Below, one piece after another: positions 24,652 through 36,907 of a DNA stretch of 64,000 nt (within the stretch, counting starts at the first letter, position 1; each line of letters begins with the position of its first letter). Source of the DNA: Siphonodentalium dalli (lineage: Eukaryota > Mollusca > Scaphopoda > Gadilida > Siphonodentaliidae); the NCBI GenBank assembly GCA_032622095.1, contig CP136064.1:247661827-247725826 (forward strand), written 5' to 3'. Both the position numbers and the translations under genes were made by a program. The notes beneath the pieces were generated by a model. It was not told where the DNA came from. It was given only the letters and a program-made list of their open reading frames with translations, and made no database searches.

Positions 24652-27600
24652 CTAAAAACAAACGTATGCAATAATCCAGCAGCACGTTGACGTATATTCA
24701 CTCGGGGTGAAGGTCATGGACATGGCTTCTCTCAGAATATCGTGGTTATAGTTCTCCGATGTCACATGTAACTCCTCAGAAACAAACGAGTTGACTATTG
24801 CCTGTGTATCGTCGCAGTAACCGTGGTAACCGCCGCTTCCGATGCTGCTATTTGAAGAATCTGACAGAACATCGCCATCTGGTGAGGATTCATATATTGT
24901 GAGGGAAGGTACCAAGCTATCAGATGAGACATGTGAATCTTCGTCATCAGTGGCTGGAAGATTTATGTCGTCCTTATTCTTTGATATATAGAAGATGTCT
25001 GCTTTCAGTTGTTCAAACTCTGGTGTCAATTGCGACGATGGTTCACAGAACGCTGCTAGTGAAAAAAGGTCGTCTGAATATGGGAGTACAGAGGAATATA
25101 CTGCTTGGTGACTGAGTTGGCGACAACTGTTGAAATTCCTGCTATCATAACTGAGTTCGTCGTATGACATCGAGAACACAGGAGATGATGAGGTGAAGGC
25201 TGGAAGGATTCGGCTGTCCCAGGTCGGTATCGGCGAATCCAGAACCTGAGTGGGTGTGTAGTTCTGTAGAGAATAGTCTTGGTGTGGAGTTTGTGTGTGA
25301 CTAGGATTAACTTGCCTTCTTTTGTTTTCTGGTTGAATATCTGCAAAACAAATAAAACATACGAATTAACAATTGAATTGTTCTGGAAATATTATGCAAT
25401 GCAAATGATTACGAGAGCCTTCGAGGCGGCAGTTGCAGCCAATAATTGCTTGAAGTGCATTTGGATAGATTCCAGGTGTTGTCATCTTGTATTTTACACA
25501 CGTATTAGTCAGGAAATACAACCGACAATTCGCTTGTGTGTTAAGTGGATTCCATGATTAATCTTTTCAAGTTCGTGAACAAATATTTGAATTTTCGTTT
25601 TGTAGTCTCAAAATCGTTCTTCGTAAAAGAGGCTGTGTTGCTTTCTCAGATTTGGAGTAAATTATAAAGAGAATATATAATTAATGACTTTGACCTCATA
25701 GGTGTATGAATACTTACCACGAGAATATATAATTAATGACTTTGACCTCATAGGTGTATGAATACTTACCACGAGAAGAATATATAATTAATGACTTTGA
25801 CCTCATAGGTGTATGAATACTTACCACTCGTGTCTTCAGACTCTGATCTCAGACGCTTCTTTGTAATTGTTCTGGAACTGGAAAGGAGAGGATACAATAA
25901 TCAGATTTGAAAGAAATGAAAATAATGATGGTCTAAAATTCTAATCTAAATATCTTATTATCTCCTTGTTGTTATTTTGGCGATGGTTGGATTTCACTAC
26001 AATAACCGTGGAAGAAAATGTTAGGCGCCATAGTCCGAACTGAATCCAAGTATCGGCAAATGGAACTGATGGGAGAAACCGCGAGATATGAAAACAAAAT
26101 AAGAAGTAAACGATTACTTTATATCAACGTTAAAGGCCGTGATATATGGGTTCAATAATATAGATACTTGACCCGGAGACAAATGATTAGAGTGACTGTT
26201 GGCGTGGACACAACCATAATCCGTGAGTACCTATTTGTTATGTCATGCCGCCGAAAAATACCATAACACTCACCTCTCATCTTTATTCTCTCTGAAGCCT
26301 TTTGCGAATGGATTGTTGTCGATCTTGAGCATCGTGATCTGAAAGAAGAAATTCCAACTGTGTCATAACGAATGTATGTTACGAGCCGAAGAGATACAAA
26401 GTGAAGTGTAAGGTTGACAGTTGAATCGAAAATTCGATAAAAAGAGTATATAGTGTTGACCAATGGCTGAATGAGGCCTGAATAAATCACGAAGACTCCG
26501 CCCTAATGCTTCTTAGCAACTATTCCAGAATAAAAAGTGGGGTGCTACCACGATCTCATTTGACTGATTACGAAGTACACTGATGTTTGGAATTCCATAT
26601 AATACATCAAATCGAATTTCTGAATTCCCTTTTCAGTGTTATAATTATGTGCGCAGTTCATTGAATTTCCCTGACGTAGAGCTGAAATATGATGTTTTCC
26701 TTCTTCACTATTCAAGCTGTTGCACTTGTTGAACCAGTGTCATGTGTTATTGGAAGGCTTGATATTTGTAATATACTAGATACGTACCTCTTCGCTCTGG
26801 TATGCGGTGACGGGAATGAAAGTTGTCTCCGCAAAGGTGAAGGTCTTTGTTAGCGCTTGTCCGGGACGTTCGTCTGCCATGGCTATATGAAGACGAGGCT
26901 TGTATTTCTGCATCGTGTTCACTATGACCTGCAAACAGAAGTTAGGTTAAACCTTCGTTCACTGAATGGACTCACTTTCAGTTATAGCAGAATACAACGG
27001 AATGGTCTAATCATAATTAATTGTGCAAGTACCTTCGGGTAATATGAGCGAACGACAGACATAGAACCCCATTCATATTTTGCCCCTTCTGCTATTTTGT
27101 TAACAATTAGTCTCAAATACTGCATGCATTTACAGATTAATGAGAATAAACATATTGAAAATTTAAATACATTCTTGTGTAGGGATACACAGCTTTACTT
27201 TTTAACAGACATCCATTTAAACGAATCAGTGAGAATAAAATAACTAGCCATGGGCGAGTATATTCTACTTGACCAAACAATGTGACGCTTGTATAGTTTG
27301 AACTTGATTGAAACGACCACTATTTTGTGTCCATTCCACGACACAAATAAATATATAGATAACACCGGCATGATGTCTAGTGTGAGGCAATACAAAGTGA
27401 ATGATTTTATATTATGTCCATACAATTCCAAATACCATGTTGATATTGTTGAGAATTGAGTTAAAGTTCAATGAAGTTATATAGTTCTTCTAAAACAAAA
27501 ACCATCATACTTACATTCCCTTGCTGTGATTTCCTGTTATTTGTCAGTTTGAGTTTGTGGAACATGACAGGCTTACGCATCCAGAATGATCCGAGTGCCG

Positions 27601-29636
27601 GGGAATCGGGATGTACATAGGTTGTCATGGGAACCGGACTATCGGCGTTACCGGAAGCTAACCACTCAGAGTCGTAGAACTTGTACCGACAGTCGTCCAC
27701 GGAAACCACGTCGATGGAGAGGGTGTACTGTTTCGTGGGGTGTAGTCCCTCAATGGAGTACGACAGTGATGGGAACATCCGTCTGCAAAGAGAAATCGTC
27801 ATATAAAAATGTGTTGAGTGTGCATAAGACAAAGTGAACTGCGCGATTTGAGCTACTTGCGATCACCCTGTTTGTATAGGTACAAAGCGGCGCGGTCTAT
27901 ATTTCTTGTACAGATACCCAAGGGGGTTATGACATATTTATAAAACGGTTCACACCCCAAGGCAAACACAATTGAGCCACATTATATTCGACGATTACCT
28001 ATCAATTACCATTCAATTAAAAGTTAATTGAATGGATTGTGGTGTTACATATTCCTGCTGAATAATTAGTCAAATGTTCGTTGACAATCGGCTCACTTGG
28101 GTCTGCATTATATATCAGCATTGATAAATCATTTTGTGTCCGAATTTGAGAACGTTTTATACTGATAACGTGTTTCTTGATAAAACAGATTCTTCGTTGT
28201 GACAATAAACTGTTTCGGCTGTTTAAGTTATTTTTCGCCTTGTTGTCATAATGGAATTATCGTTCAGAACACAGGAGACAATGTGCCGGTAGTGTTCGGA
28301 CTCCGAAGTGAAACTATTCCACATTAATTGCATGAAGTTTGTTTGATGAAATATCACCGGCATTCATAACAAAAGACGTATATATTTCTTTATTGCCTCC
28401 ACCTCTCGATAGACAAAAACATATTCAACCAAAAGTGTTGGGCCCCAACCCATGCAGACCACCCCTATGTCCGCTAATAATGGAATGATCCGTGTTTTAA
28501 CTTCCCAAGTGACTGGTGCGATCAATATCATGGCGCATTGTTATAATTTCACACCTACCGGTCCTGTCTTCTTTCAGCTTACTATCCAATTAATGTCAAT
28601 TTATGTGTGATATTTAGCTCAAGTCTGTATTTTGGCCCCGTTGAAATACAGATTCATACAAGAAATATTGTTCATGAATTGGAGCAATTTGATTGGCCGA
28701 GGGGTGTATACCGGTTTATAAATCAATATCTTCCGCAAAATGCTGGCGGATGCAGTATTGTTCGATCATTATTATAATGTACATTTATGTGATACAGTAA
28801 ATACGCAAGAAAACACTTTATTTATGTGCCTGAAACTTCGGAAAATTCAAGAAATCATATGGCAATCACGTTACATTGTTCCCTGGCCCGATTTGCGGTA
28901 ATAAAGGGACAGTTTTTGACATACTGAATAAAACGAATCAGGTGAATTGAATCCGACTTGCTTCGCAATGTTCCAGACTTACCTTCCAACTTTGGTGACT
29001 ATCATTTCCGTCCCAATCTTATCAAACGTCCTCCACATTCCAGCATTATGTAGAGACACGGTTACTTCCCTCTGGTGGCTATGGATTGCACTAACATCAA
29101 CGGGTCGTGTATGTTGGCATTCTGAAATAAGCAAAACAAGCATGAATGATGTGAAAATCAACTGGGTAAATAATAAGTACAAAACCGCATGCTCCATTTT
29201 ATCATTCGCTAAGCATGAATTAGAAAGGTACCCGATTAAGCGTCGACCAAGAAACAGTTCAGTTATGTGGGATTTGAAAATTTGGCCACACATTATTTCA
29301 GTATTTTATGAAGAAATCAAAATGACGACGTCTGAATTAATAGAATAAACTAGAACCATAATCCAGCGCCACTTTATGTTTTATATATATTAATTTGGAT
29401 AGAAGAGACTGGGTAAAACTTTCGGATTTAATTTTAGCAGACAATGAATGCAAACTAATGGTACAACATACACAAAGAAGGTGGAAATCTTACCTATTCC
29501 TGCAGCTGAATCCTGCGGTAGAATCTCTTGTTTCTTGTACCGACAACCATGCGACTCGTATGTCTGTGGAGGTAAGATCGACGGGATGGCGGAGTCCCAG
29601 GTAGCGTAGACACTGTCAGAGAACATGGTTCAATTC
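24652..29636 (-). CDS. T-box transcription factor C, seven coding exons, altered C-terminus
   Basis: Coding exons on the minus strand in order: 29626-29494 (ATG at 29626; exon begins 29636), 29121-28983, 27782-27515, 26928-26788, 26338-26274, 25871-25825, 25340-24652. Internal lengths match gene B exactly. The product is 493 aa. T-box motifs GMWRTFDKIGTEMIVTK, GRRMFP, DDCRYKFYDSEW, HPDSPALGSFWM, MQKYKPRLHIAMADERP, TAYQSEEITMLKI and NPFAKGFREN are all present, as are the KKRLR and KRRQ basic patches. The usual ending SDL-stop is lost: a deletion of about two dozen bases joins the last exon to former 3' UTR, and the frame runs 13 residues further (EYTSTCCWIIAYVCF). Exon 6 has its splice donor region triplicated. 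Intact otherwise; likely a functional nuclear DNA-binding protein. Confidence 0.87.
25669..25827. repeat. Triplicated splice-donor segment (52, 52, 55 bp)
   Basis: Three head-to-tail units, 25669-25720, 25721-25772 and 25773-25827, each containing the sequence that reads GTGgtaagtattc on the gene C strand. The unit adjoining exon 6 carries 3 extra bases. Genes D and G have a single unit at the same place. Confidence 0.85.
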
Positions 29637-29831
29637 CTGTAATGAAAAAGAAGGAACTATAACTATGTAGCATAACTGATCACGATTATATAAATCATGA
29701 TTCAGTGATACAAAAGTTACATGTACGTTCGAAAACGCGTCGCATGGTGCGAAATTCTAGCCGCCGTATCAATGGGATGCTAGTTGTAGAATCTAAAAAT
29801 AAAATCAATTCCACAAGAGCGATTGATGCTA

Positions 29832-29891
29832 AACTAACATGAACCGCCATTAACTAACATGAACCGCCATTAACTAACATGAACCGCCATT
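29832..29891. repeat. 20-bp tandem repeat, 3 units
   Basis: AACTAACATGAACCGCCATT three times, perfect, in the 5' UTR intron of gene C. Confidence 0.9.
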
Positions 29892-30855
29892 CAGTATGAC
29901 ATTTAGTGGTACTTCAGATAAATATGGTCCTCGCTGGTACAATACATTGTTCCTTGAACTTAAGAGTATATTGGGACGTTTTAGACTTGGATTGCAGAGA
30001 ATCGTGTTTCTTATCTTAAAACATGAAACCCTAAGATTCCAATAATATATTGACCTTAACACATTCCACTACCGTAATATCTGGGAATCAAGGATCCAGA
30101 GTGATACTAATGCTGACAATTTATTCTAAAAGTTCCGTAGTATGCAGTTGATTTAAAGAGCGTTTTAATTGTTTACATTGTTCTCGTAATTCTCTTGGTA
30201 GATAGTGGATTGCATAAGTGCAATGTCGTATTAGTAAAATACTAATACATGTACAATAATGGAGTGCTATGAGTTGGTGCAAACTAAGAACAACATGTCG
30301 TGGGACTGTCCCAATGGGACTAAGTCACTAAGGATACACCGCAGTGCAATTGGACTACATTAAGGTTATATCCATATTAATATATTTGTATGTCGATAAA
30401 ACTAAAAACGACAAGGAATAATAGCACGGACAAAGTTGTGGATGTTGCGAACAATTTCTATGTCGAAAAAGGGGGATAACTCCACTAAAAAAAAGTCCGA
30501 TCGAGCAGATTCACATGGTACTAAATATCTGTGCCAACAAAATACTGAAAATGTAGGAACTCGACAAACTTGCGTCCACTGATGGACGGACAGACGGAGG
30601 TATAATAATATGGTCATCGCTGACACACGTATTATAAAGAACTGACCGCATTTCCCTGAATTTAAAGTAAATTGGAACGTTTTAGAAAATTGGAAGGTTT
30701 AGACTAGGTTTGCATAGAATCTTGTTTTTGTTTAAACACGAAGAATTCTGGTTCATGTAGAAACAATACGTATTTGTTATATGGACTGAACACTACACCA
30801 ACAAGCTGAGAATAAAGTATTAAAATAGTAATAAAAATTACTATATGCTACTCAC

Positions 30856-30960
30856 AATTTAACTGTAGCCGAGTCGTTGTGTAAAAAGAGATGAACTGGT
30901 TATGATGCGGTATGTTTGGATTATGCTTGATTCTGACGATAGGTTTCAGTATATATACAG
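30856..30960 (-). promoter_or_regulatory. TATA promoter and non-coding first exon of gene C
   Basis: On the gene strand, TATATAT at 30951-30957 precedes a 5' UTR exon ending at 30856 (AAATT|gtgag). It matches the promoter of gene B base for base over most of its length. The 5' UTR intron would run to the acceptor at 29637. Confidence 0.6.
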
Positions 30961-31045
30961 ATACAGGGATACTCATTGTCACATCTCACTTCCTGTGGTA
31001 TTAATTTTATAGATGCTCGACTAGTTTTCGGAGTTGTTTTCGGAA

Positions 31046-31204
31046 CGATACTAGTGTGATTAGTTATCAAAACAGCAATCAACAGTTGGGATTCTTATAC
31101 AAACAACTACTCATCGAGATCCTGTTTTTACACACCCTAAGATTATCAGTTTTCATAAGAATCAACCGTTGATTGCTGTTTTCATAACCTATCACACCAG
31201 TATG
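31046..31204. repeat. Palindrome between head-to-head promoters, copy 1
   Basis: Inverted arms GTGTGATTAGTTATCAAAAC... and its near inverse ...GTTTTCATAACCTATCACAC, with AACAGCAATCAAC / GTTGATTGCTGTT inside, around a spacer of about 55 bases. The minus promoter of gene C lies to the left, the plus promoter of E to the right. Confidence 0.75.
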
Positions 31205-31357
31205 AGGTTATTCGTAAAACAAATACCACGGAATTAAGAGATGACAATGAGTATTCCTACACAGGGAACTTCATACAAAAAAATCCACATCATAACCAGA
31301 TCAGCAAGTTTCAAGAAAGAAAGATGCACATAAATTCACGATGAACCAGGTTAAATT
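31205..31357 (+). promoter_or_regulatory. Plus-strand promoter/first-exon remnant for pseudogene E, copy 1
   Basis: Reads GATGACAATGAGTATTCCTAC, corresponding to the gene B upstream sequence GTGACAATGAGTATCCCTGT, then ends CAGGTTAAATT|gtgagtac at 31358, the same splice donor as gene B's first exon. The TATA run of gene B is not kept here (tacacagggaac instead). Confidence 0.5.
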
Positions 31358-32059
31358 GTGAGTACTTTAAATCCCTTTTACTTTTGTGCTATATATTTCA
31401 CCTTAGCAGTAATAATTGTTCGGGGAATACAAAATCTTCATTTCGACCATAATAGACAATATATTAACACCACATTGTCCTTAATCTTTAGCACGAACGG
31501 TCCAGACTTCTCCTTTTCAAAAATAAAATGATACATACCAATTCTCAAAACTTTCATGCGCTCTCAGTTAATTCATCCAAATGATTTATTGATTTATTGT
31601 TAAATGGGGACTGTACACTAAATCCGGCCATTTGTGGGACTCAAAAATTAAATGGGCCTTTAAATCTCCTGTATCTCATGTCGCGGCGCTATTAGCTTTA
31701 CATTGGAGGTGGTGGAAAAACGTGCAAGATGAACTATAGACAGGTCAGGGTGAACCACCGATCCAGCTGTAATAGCCAGATTGGATCACTGTTGTAAGAG
31801 AGGAAACTCTAAATTTCTTGAACATTAAACTTTTGTTTATTTTGTGCAATTTTTATATTGAATATTCTCTGTAAATAATTAGTCCGTGTCTTTCATTAGT
31901 TTCAAAATAAATCATAATTAATTGTTTTCAAAGTATTGGTTGAAAGCTCATTAAAGCATAATTTAGAGTGACTCCTTTTATCCCAGATGCATGCTGGCTG
32001 TGAAAGATGTGTATGCTGGCTATTACAGATCAATCGGTGGTTCAACCAGGCCTGATGAA

Positions 32060-32490
32060 GGGACATGACAATCTGCGGGATGGGATGGGATATGGGACAA
32101 AACGACAATCTGCGGGACAGAATTTCAAATTGCGTGGGACGGCGGATATCTCGAGGAATACAGGGCGTAGGGGGCTCATTTTGGTGTCTAACGAAAGGCC
32201 CACGTTCGCCCTATCCACACATATTAACCCCGTCACTAACCAAACACCAGAAGTTGGATTATTTGATCGACAACTGACCTAACATGGGGTGGAATTTGGG
32301 ATAGCATGACAATCTGCGGGACAGGATTTTCAAATTGCGTGGGACGGCCGATAGCTCGAGGAATACAGCGCATAGAGGGCTACTTTTGGTGTCTAACGAA
32401 AGGTCCACATTCGCCCTATCCACACATATTAACCCCGCCACTGACCGGACACCGGAAGTTACATTATCCGGTCGACAACTGACCTAACAT
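32060..32490. repeat. Tandem repeat of about 203 bp, two copies
   Basis: GACAATCTGCGGGACAG..TTTCAAATTGCGTGGGACGG and the following sequence through CGACAACTGACCTAACAT occur at about 32093-32285 and 32297-32490, with a partial third start at 32064. Not present in unit 2. Positions 32491-33030 to the right are unique and show no gene. Confidence 0.75.
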
Positions 32491-33039
32491 AAAATGCCAC
32501 AAACACGAAAAACTGCGTTCGACATTAATGTTTAGAATTTAGATTTCTCGATGAATACACTAGCAAACAACAAGTTTTAGGTATCAAATAACGCAGTGGA
32601 ATACTGTGCATTCGTTTTTAGCTACAATATGGCTGTTTTAGTGCGAATATTGTAATGGCGAACACGCAAACACGCTCCGATAAAACAGCTAAAAATAGAC
32701 TCGATGTTTACAATTACAGGATCGATTTCAGCCGGTATATTCAATATAATGGGGCGTATAGTATATCAAAATGTAGAATTAGACACAGGGAATGTATTTT
32801 TTTCCAAATGGGTCCACCAGGCGGTGAAATTGTTGCAGAAATTCGCTCCAAGATATTCGCACTTATTTTTATTTGAGTTGTGACTAAAAGCCCAGATGCC
32901 GGAGCCCAGCGACTAAAAGCCAAGTTACAAAATAGATCAACTGGTTTGAACGAATGAATATGTCAATGGTAAGACTATTCAAAAGAATATTCAAATCAAA
33001 TAGTGTTTATAGACTTAAAAACTTATGTGTCCGCCATTC

Positions 33040-33286
33040 ATATATGCGGTGAAGTTCTCATATTATCTCCCAGTAATACGCGGGGGAGGTTCTCATATGA
33101 ACATATTATCTGCCGGTCATACACGGTGGAGGTTCATATTATCCGCCGGTCATACGCGATGGAAGTTTTCTTATTATCCTCCGGTCATACGCGGGGGAGG
33201 TTCTGATATGAACATATTATCTGACGGTCATATGCGGTGGAGGTTCATATTATCCACCGGTCATACGCGAGGGAGGTTCTCATATT
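33040..33286. repeat. Minisatellite, about seven units of 31-43 bp
   Basis: Units built on CCGGTCATACGCGGKGGAGGTTC followed by ATATTATC or a longer ATATGAACATATTATC variant. The open frame across it only reflects the repeat and is not called as a gene. Confidence 0.75.
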
Positions 33287-35375
33287 GTATATTGGGACGT
33301 TTTAGACTAGGATTGCAGAGAATCGTGTTTCTTATCTTAAAACATGAAACCCTAAGATTCCAATAATATATTGACCTTAACACAATTGACTACCGTAATA
33401 TCTGGGAATCAAGGATCCAGAGTGATACTAATGCTGACAATTTATTCTAAAAGTTCCGTAGTATGCAGTTGATTTAAAGAGCGTTTTAATTGTTTACATT
33501 GTTCTCGTAATTCTCTTGGTAGATAGTGGATTGCATAAGTGCAATGTCGTATTAGTAAAATACTAATACATGTACAATAATGGAGTGCTATGAGTTGGTG
33601 CAAACTAAGAACAACATATCGTGGGACTGTCCCAATGGGACTAAGTCACTAAGGATACACCGCAGTGCAATTGGACTACATTAAGGTTATATCCATATTA
33701 ATATATTTGTATGTCGATAAAACTAAAAACGACAAGGAATAAAAGCACGGACAAAGTTGTGGATGTTGCGAACAATTTCTATGTCGAAAAAGGGGGATAA
33801 CTCCACTAAAAAAAAGTCCGATCGAGCAGATTCACATGGTACTAAATATCTGTGCCAACAAAATACTGAAAATGTAGGAACTCGACAAACTTGCGTCCAC
33901 TGATGGACGGACAGACGGAGGTCTAATAATATGGTCATCGCTGACGCACGTATTATAAAGAACTGACCGCATTTCCCTGAATTTAAAGTAAATTGGAACG
34001 TTTTAGAAAATTGGAAGGTTTAGACTAGGTTTGCATAGAATCTTGTTTTTGTTTAAACACGAAGAATTCTGGTTCATGTAGAAACAATACGTATTTGTTA
34101 TATGGACTGAACACTACACCAACAAGCTGAGAATAAAGTATTAAAATAGTAATAAAAAGTACTATATGCTACTCACAATTTAACTGTAGCCGAGTCGTTG
34201 TGTAAAAAGAGATGAACTGGTTATGATGCGGTATGTTTGGATTATGCTTGATTCTGACGATAGGTTTCAGTATATATACAGATACAGGGATACTCATTGT
34301 CACATCTCACTTCCTGTGGTATTAATTTTATAGATGCTCGACTAGTTTTCGGAGTTGTTTTCAGAACGATACTAGTGTGATTAGTTATCAAAACAGCAAT
34401 CAACAGTTGGGATTCTTATACAAACAACTACTCATCGCAATCGTGTTTTTACACACCCTAAGATTGTCAGTTTTCATAAGAATCAACCGTTGATTGCTGT
34501 TTTCATAACCTATCACACCAGTATGAGGTTATTCGTAAAACAAATACCACGGAATTAAGAGATGACAATGAGTATTCCTACACAGGGAACTTCATACAAA
34601 AAAATCCACATCATAACCAGATCAGCAAGTTTCAAGAAAGAAAGATGCACATAAATTCACGATGAACCAGGTTAAATTGTGAGTACTTTAAATCCCTTTT
34701 ACTTTTGTGCTATATATTTCACCTTAGCAGTAATAATTGTTCGGGGAATACAAAATCTTCATTTCGACCATAATAGACAATATATTAACACCACATTGTC
34801 CTTAATCTTTAGCACGAACGGTCCAGACTTCTCCTTTTCAAAAATAAAATGATACATACCAATTCTCAAAACTTTCATGCGCTCTCAGTTAATTCATCCA
34901 AATGATTTATTGATTTATTGTTAAATGGGGACTGTACACTAAATCCGGCCATTTGTGGGACTCAAAAATTAAATGGGCCTTTAAATCTCCTGTATCTCAT
35001 GTCGCGGCGCTATCAGCTTTATATTGGAGGTGGTGGAAAAACGTGCAAGATGAACTATAGACAGGTCAGGGGTGAACCACCGATCCATCTGTAATAGCCA
35101 GATTGGATCACTGTTGTAAGAGAGGAACTCATAATTTCTTGAACATTAAACTTTTGTTTATTTTGTGCAATTTTTGAATATTCTCTGTAAATAATTATTC
35201 CGTGTCTTTCATTAGGTTCAAAATAAATCATAATTAATTGTTTTCAAAGTATTGGTTGAAAGATCATTATAGCATAATTTAGAGTGACTCATTTTATCCC
35301 AGATGCATGCTGGCTGTGAAAGATATGTATGATGGCTATTACAGATCAATCGGTGGTTCAACCAGGCCTGATGAA
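33287..35375. repeat. Promoter-region segmental duplication, copy 2
   Basis: Second copy of 29966-32059, offset 3321 bases. It contains a second minus-strand TATA (34271-34278) and first-exon donor (exon end 34177), a second palindrome (34367-34525), and a second plus-strand first exon with donor at 34679. Gene C therefore has a possible distal alternative promoter, and pseudogene E is driven, if at all, from this copy or the one before. Confidence 0.8.
34367..34525. repeat. Palindrome between head-to-head promoters, copy 2
   Basis: Same inverted arms as 31046-31204, within the second copy of the promoter duplication. Confidence 0.7.
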
Positions 35376-35838
35376 TGTGTCTATCACGAAGCCTTGCCCT
35401 CCGGAATAAGAACTAGTTACGCTATTGTCGAACTGCTTATGACAACTAGAGCCTAGATCCGTGATGAACATAACCCATTGAACTGACTAGTCCACCTCCC
35501 CATATAAATGAGCCGTTTGTTAGAAGATTCATTATGATGGTGTCCGAACACAGACTAATGGGACATAAAATAAATTCGAAGTGTATATCTTTATTTACAT
35601 AAGTTTGATACATGTATATGTTTTCTTAAGTTTAGACCGTCGAACGACACATCGACGATTGGCCAATGTTGCTGCCGACCACAGCCATCAGCGGGAAGTA
35701 ACTCTGTCACAAAAACGATCCTGCCATTTTACTGCCGACCACAGCCAGTAGAAGGAAGTATCTATGTCTATACATAGACTGTGGAGAAAGTTTAATCAGA
35801 TTGGGACGGACATGTTAGTCACCAAAGCTGAGAGTTAA

Positions 35839-36296
35839 AGGTACTCAATCCGATAAAACTCCTCTCAATTACTATTTCAATGGCTTCGGGGGTCAAAAAT
35901 ATTTGATTCGAGTCGAGGAAGTCACCCATCAAAGCTCAGATTTTGTTAGATATCGATTTTAGAAATCTATTATTTTTCATTATCGGGAATACTTTCTGGC
36001 CCAGAACACAGACAAAATTGCGTTAATATTACCACTTGATTTTAGAGTTATCCATCCTTGTCTGTTTGAATAGTGTTTTGGTGTACACATCTCGAGCAGA
36101 TTACGACATCTCGAGAAAATAACAAATTTCAAAAATCAATATCTAATAACTCTGAGCTTTGTTTGATGGGTTCCTCGACTAGAATCAAATATTTTTGACC
36201 CCCAAAGCCAAAGAAATAGTAATATAGGACCCTCTGATCGGATTGTTGTTGTGGGAATCTGTTGAGATGGGGACCCTCTGATCGGATTGAGTACCT
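35839..36296. mobile_element. TTAA-element family B, unit 1 (458 bp)
   Basis: TTAA at 35835-35838 and 36297-36300. Inverted ends AGGTACTCAATCCGAT and ATCGGATTGAGTACCT; a second inverted pair inside (TTTTTGACC / GGTCAAAAATATTTGATTC). It sits at the exon 2 / intron 2 boundary of E, and the same insertion is present in F, so it predates the unit duplication. Confidence 0.85.
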
Positions 36297-36465
36297 TTAA
36301 GTAGTCACCCTTACAGAAACTTCAGATTCAATTCGCCGGTAAACAAAACTGTGTATTCATCAAAACAAACCTTGACGAGATGGCATGGCCACGTAGTTTG
36401 TCGTACAGTTTATTTTATTCGTCACAGATGATATAGATAAAATGCAGAAATAAAGTGTATCTTCC

Positions 36466-36907
36466 CAGGGACGTGACTAGAGTGTCTGCGTTGGGTGGGG
36501 GCGGGTGTCCCCTATGAAATTTACAACTGCACCTCGTCCATTGAACCAAACCTAACTCCCACGCTCGCTGAATTCCATCTGCACCCATCCCTTGGGTTGG
36601 AACTTTCCAACTGGTACGTCCAACTTTCCAGATGTTGGAAATTTCGAACCTGAGACACCCTAAGGTTGGACATCTTCCAACTGATGGCAATTTCAGACCA
36701 AAATTAGAAAAATATGCTACTGTTGGTCTAAAAAGCAACATATTCCCCACAGATTGTAAATTGGAACAATGAGAACAATTCCAACCTCTATGTGGTGTAT
36801 AATTGCCAACTAATGCTCTTTCAGGCATGACATTTCCAACTGTTGAACAAATTGACCAAACTGGGGGGGGGGGTAGACACCACAACCCCGTACCACCTAC
36901 GTCCCTG
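36466..36907. mobile_element. hAT-type MITE, unit 1 (442 bp)
   Basis: Ends CAGGGACGTGACTAG and CTACGTCCCTG, the CAGGG termini usual for hAT elements. The interior repeats GTTGGAA / TTCCAAC many times in both orientations. The long minus-strand frame (36415-36885) lies inside and is not thought to be a gene. The target duplication is not clear. Also present at the same place in unit 2. Confidence 0.65.

Larger units (their letters stand above)
29966..32059. repeat. Promoter-region segmental duplication, copy 1 (about 2.09 kb)
   Basis: Starts GTATATTGGGACG and ends CCAGGCCTGATGAA; the same 2.09 kb recurs at 33287-35375 with very few differences. Both copies hold the minus-strand TATA promoter, the palindrome and the plus-strand first exon. 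Unit 2 has one copy (about 49.16-51.25 kb). Confidence 0.85.

Noticed and set aside
25669-25827. CRISPR-like array
   Set aside because: Units are contiguous tandem copies without distinct spacers, in a eukaryotic intron.
27586-27837. Plus-strand frame opposite exon 3 of gene C (also at 46601-46852 and 9282-9536 in reverse)
   Set aside because: It is the antisense shadow of the conserved T-box exon and follows its conservation.
33025-33366. Plus-strand 113-codon frame with repeating VIRGGGS / AGHTRW residues
   Set aside because: The residues only mirror the GGAGGTTC minisatellite units.
36415-36885. Minus-strand 156-codon open frame (and 53154-53576 in unit 2)
   Set aside because: It lies within a CAGGG-ended MITE, is built from the element's repeated GTTGG motifs, and resembles no protein family.
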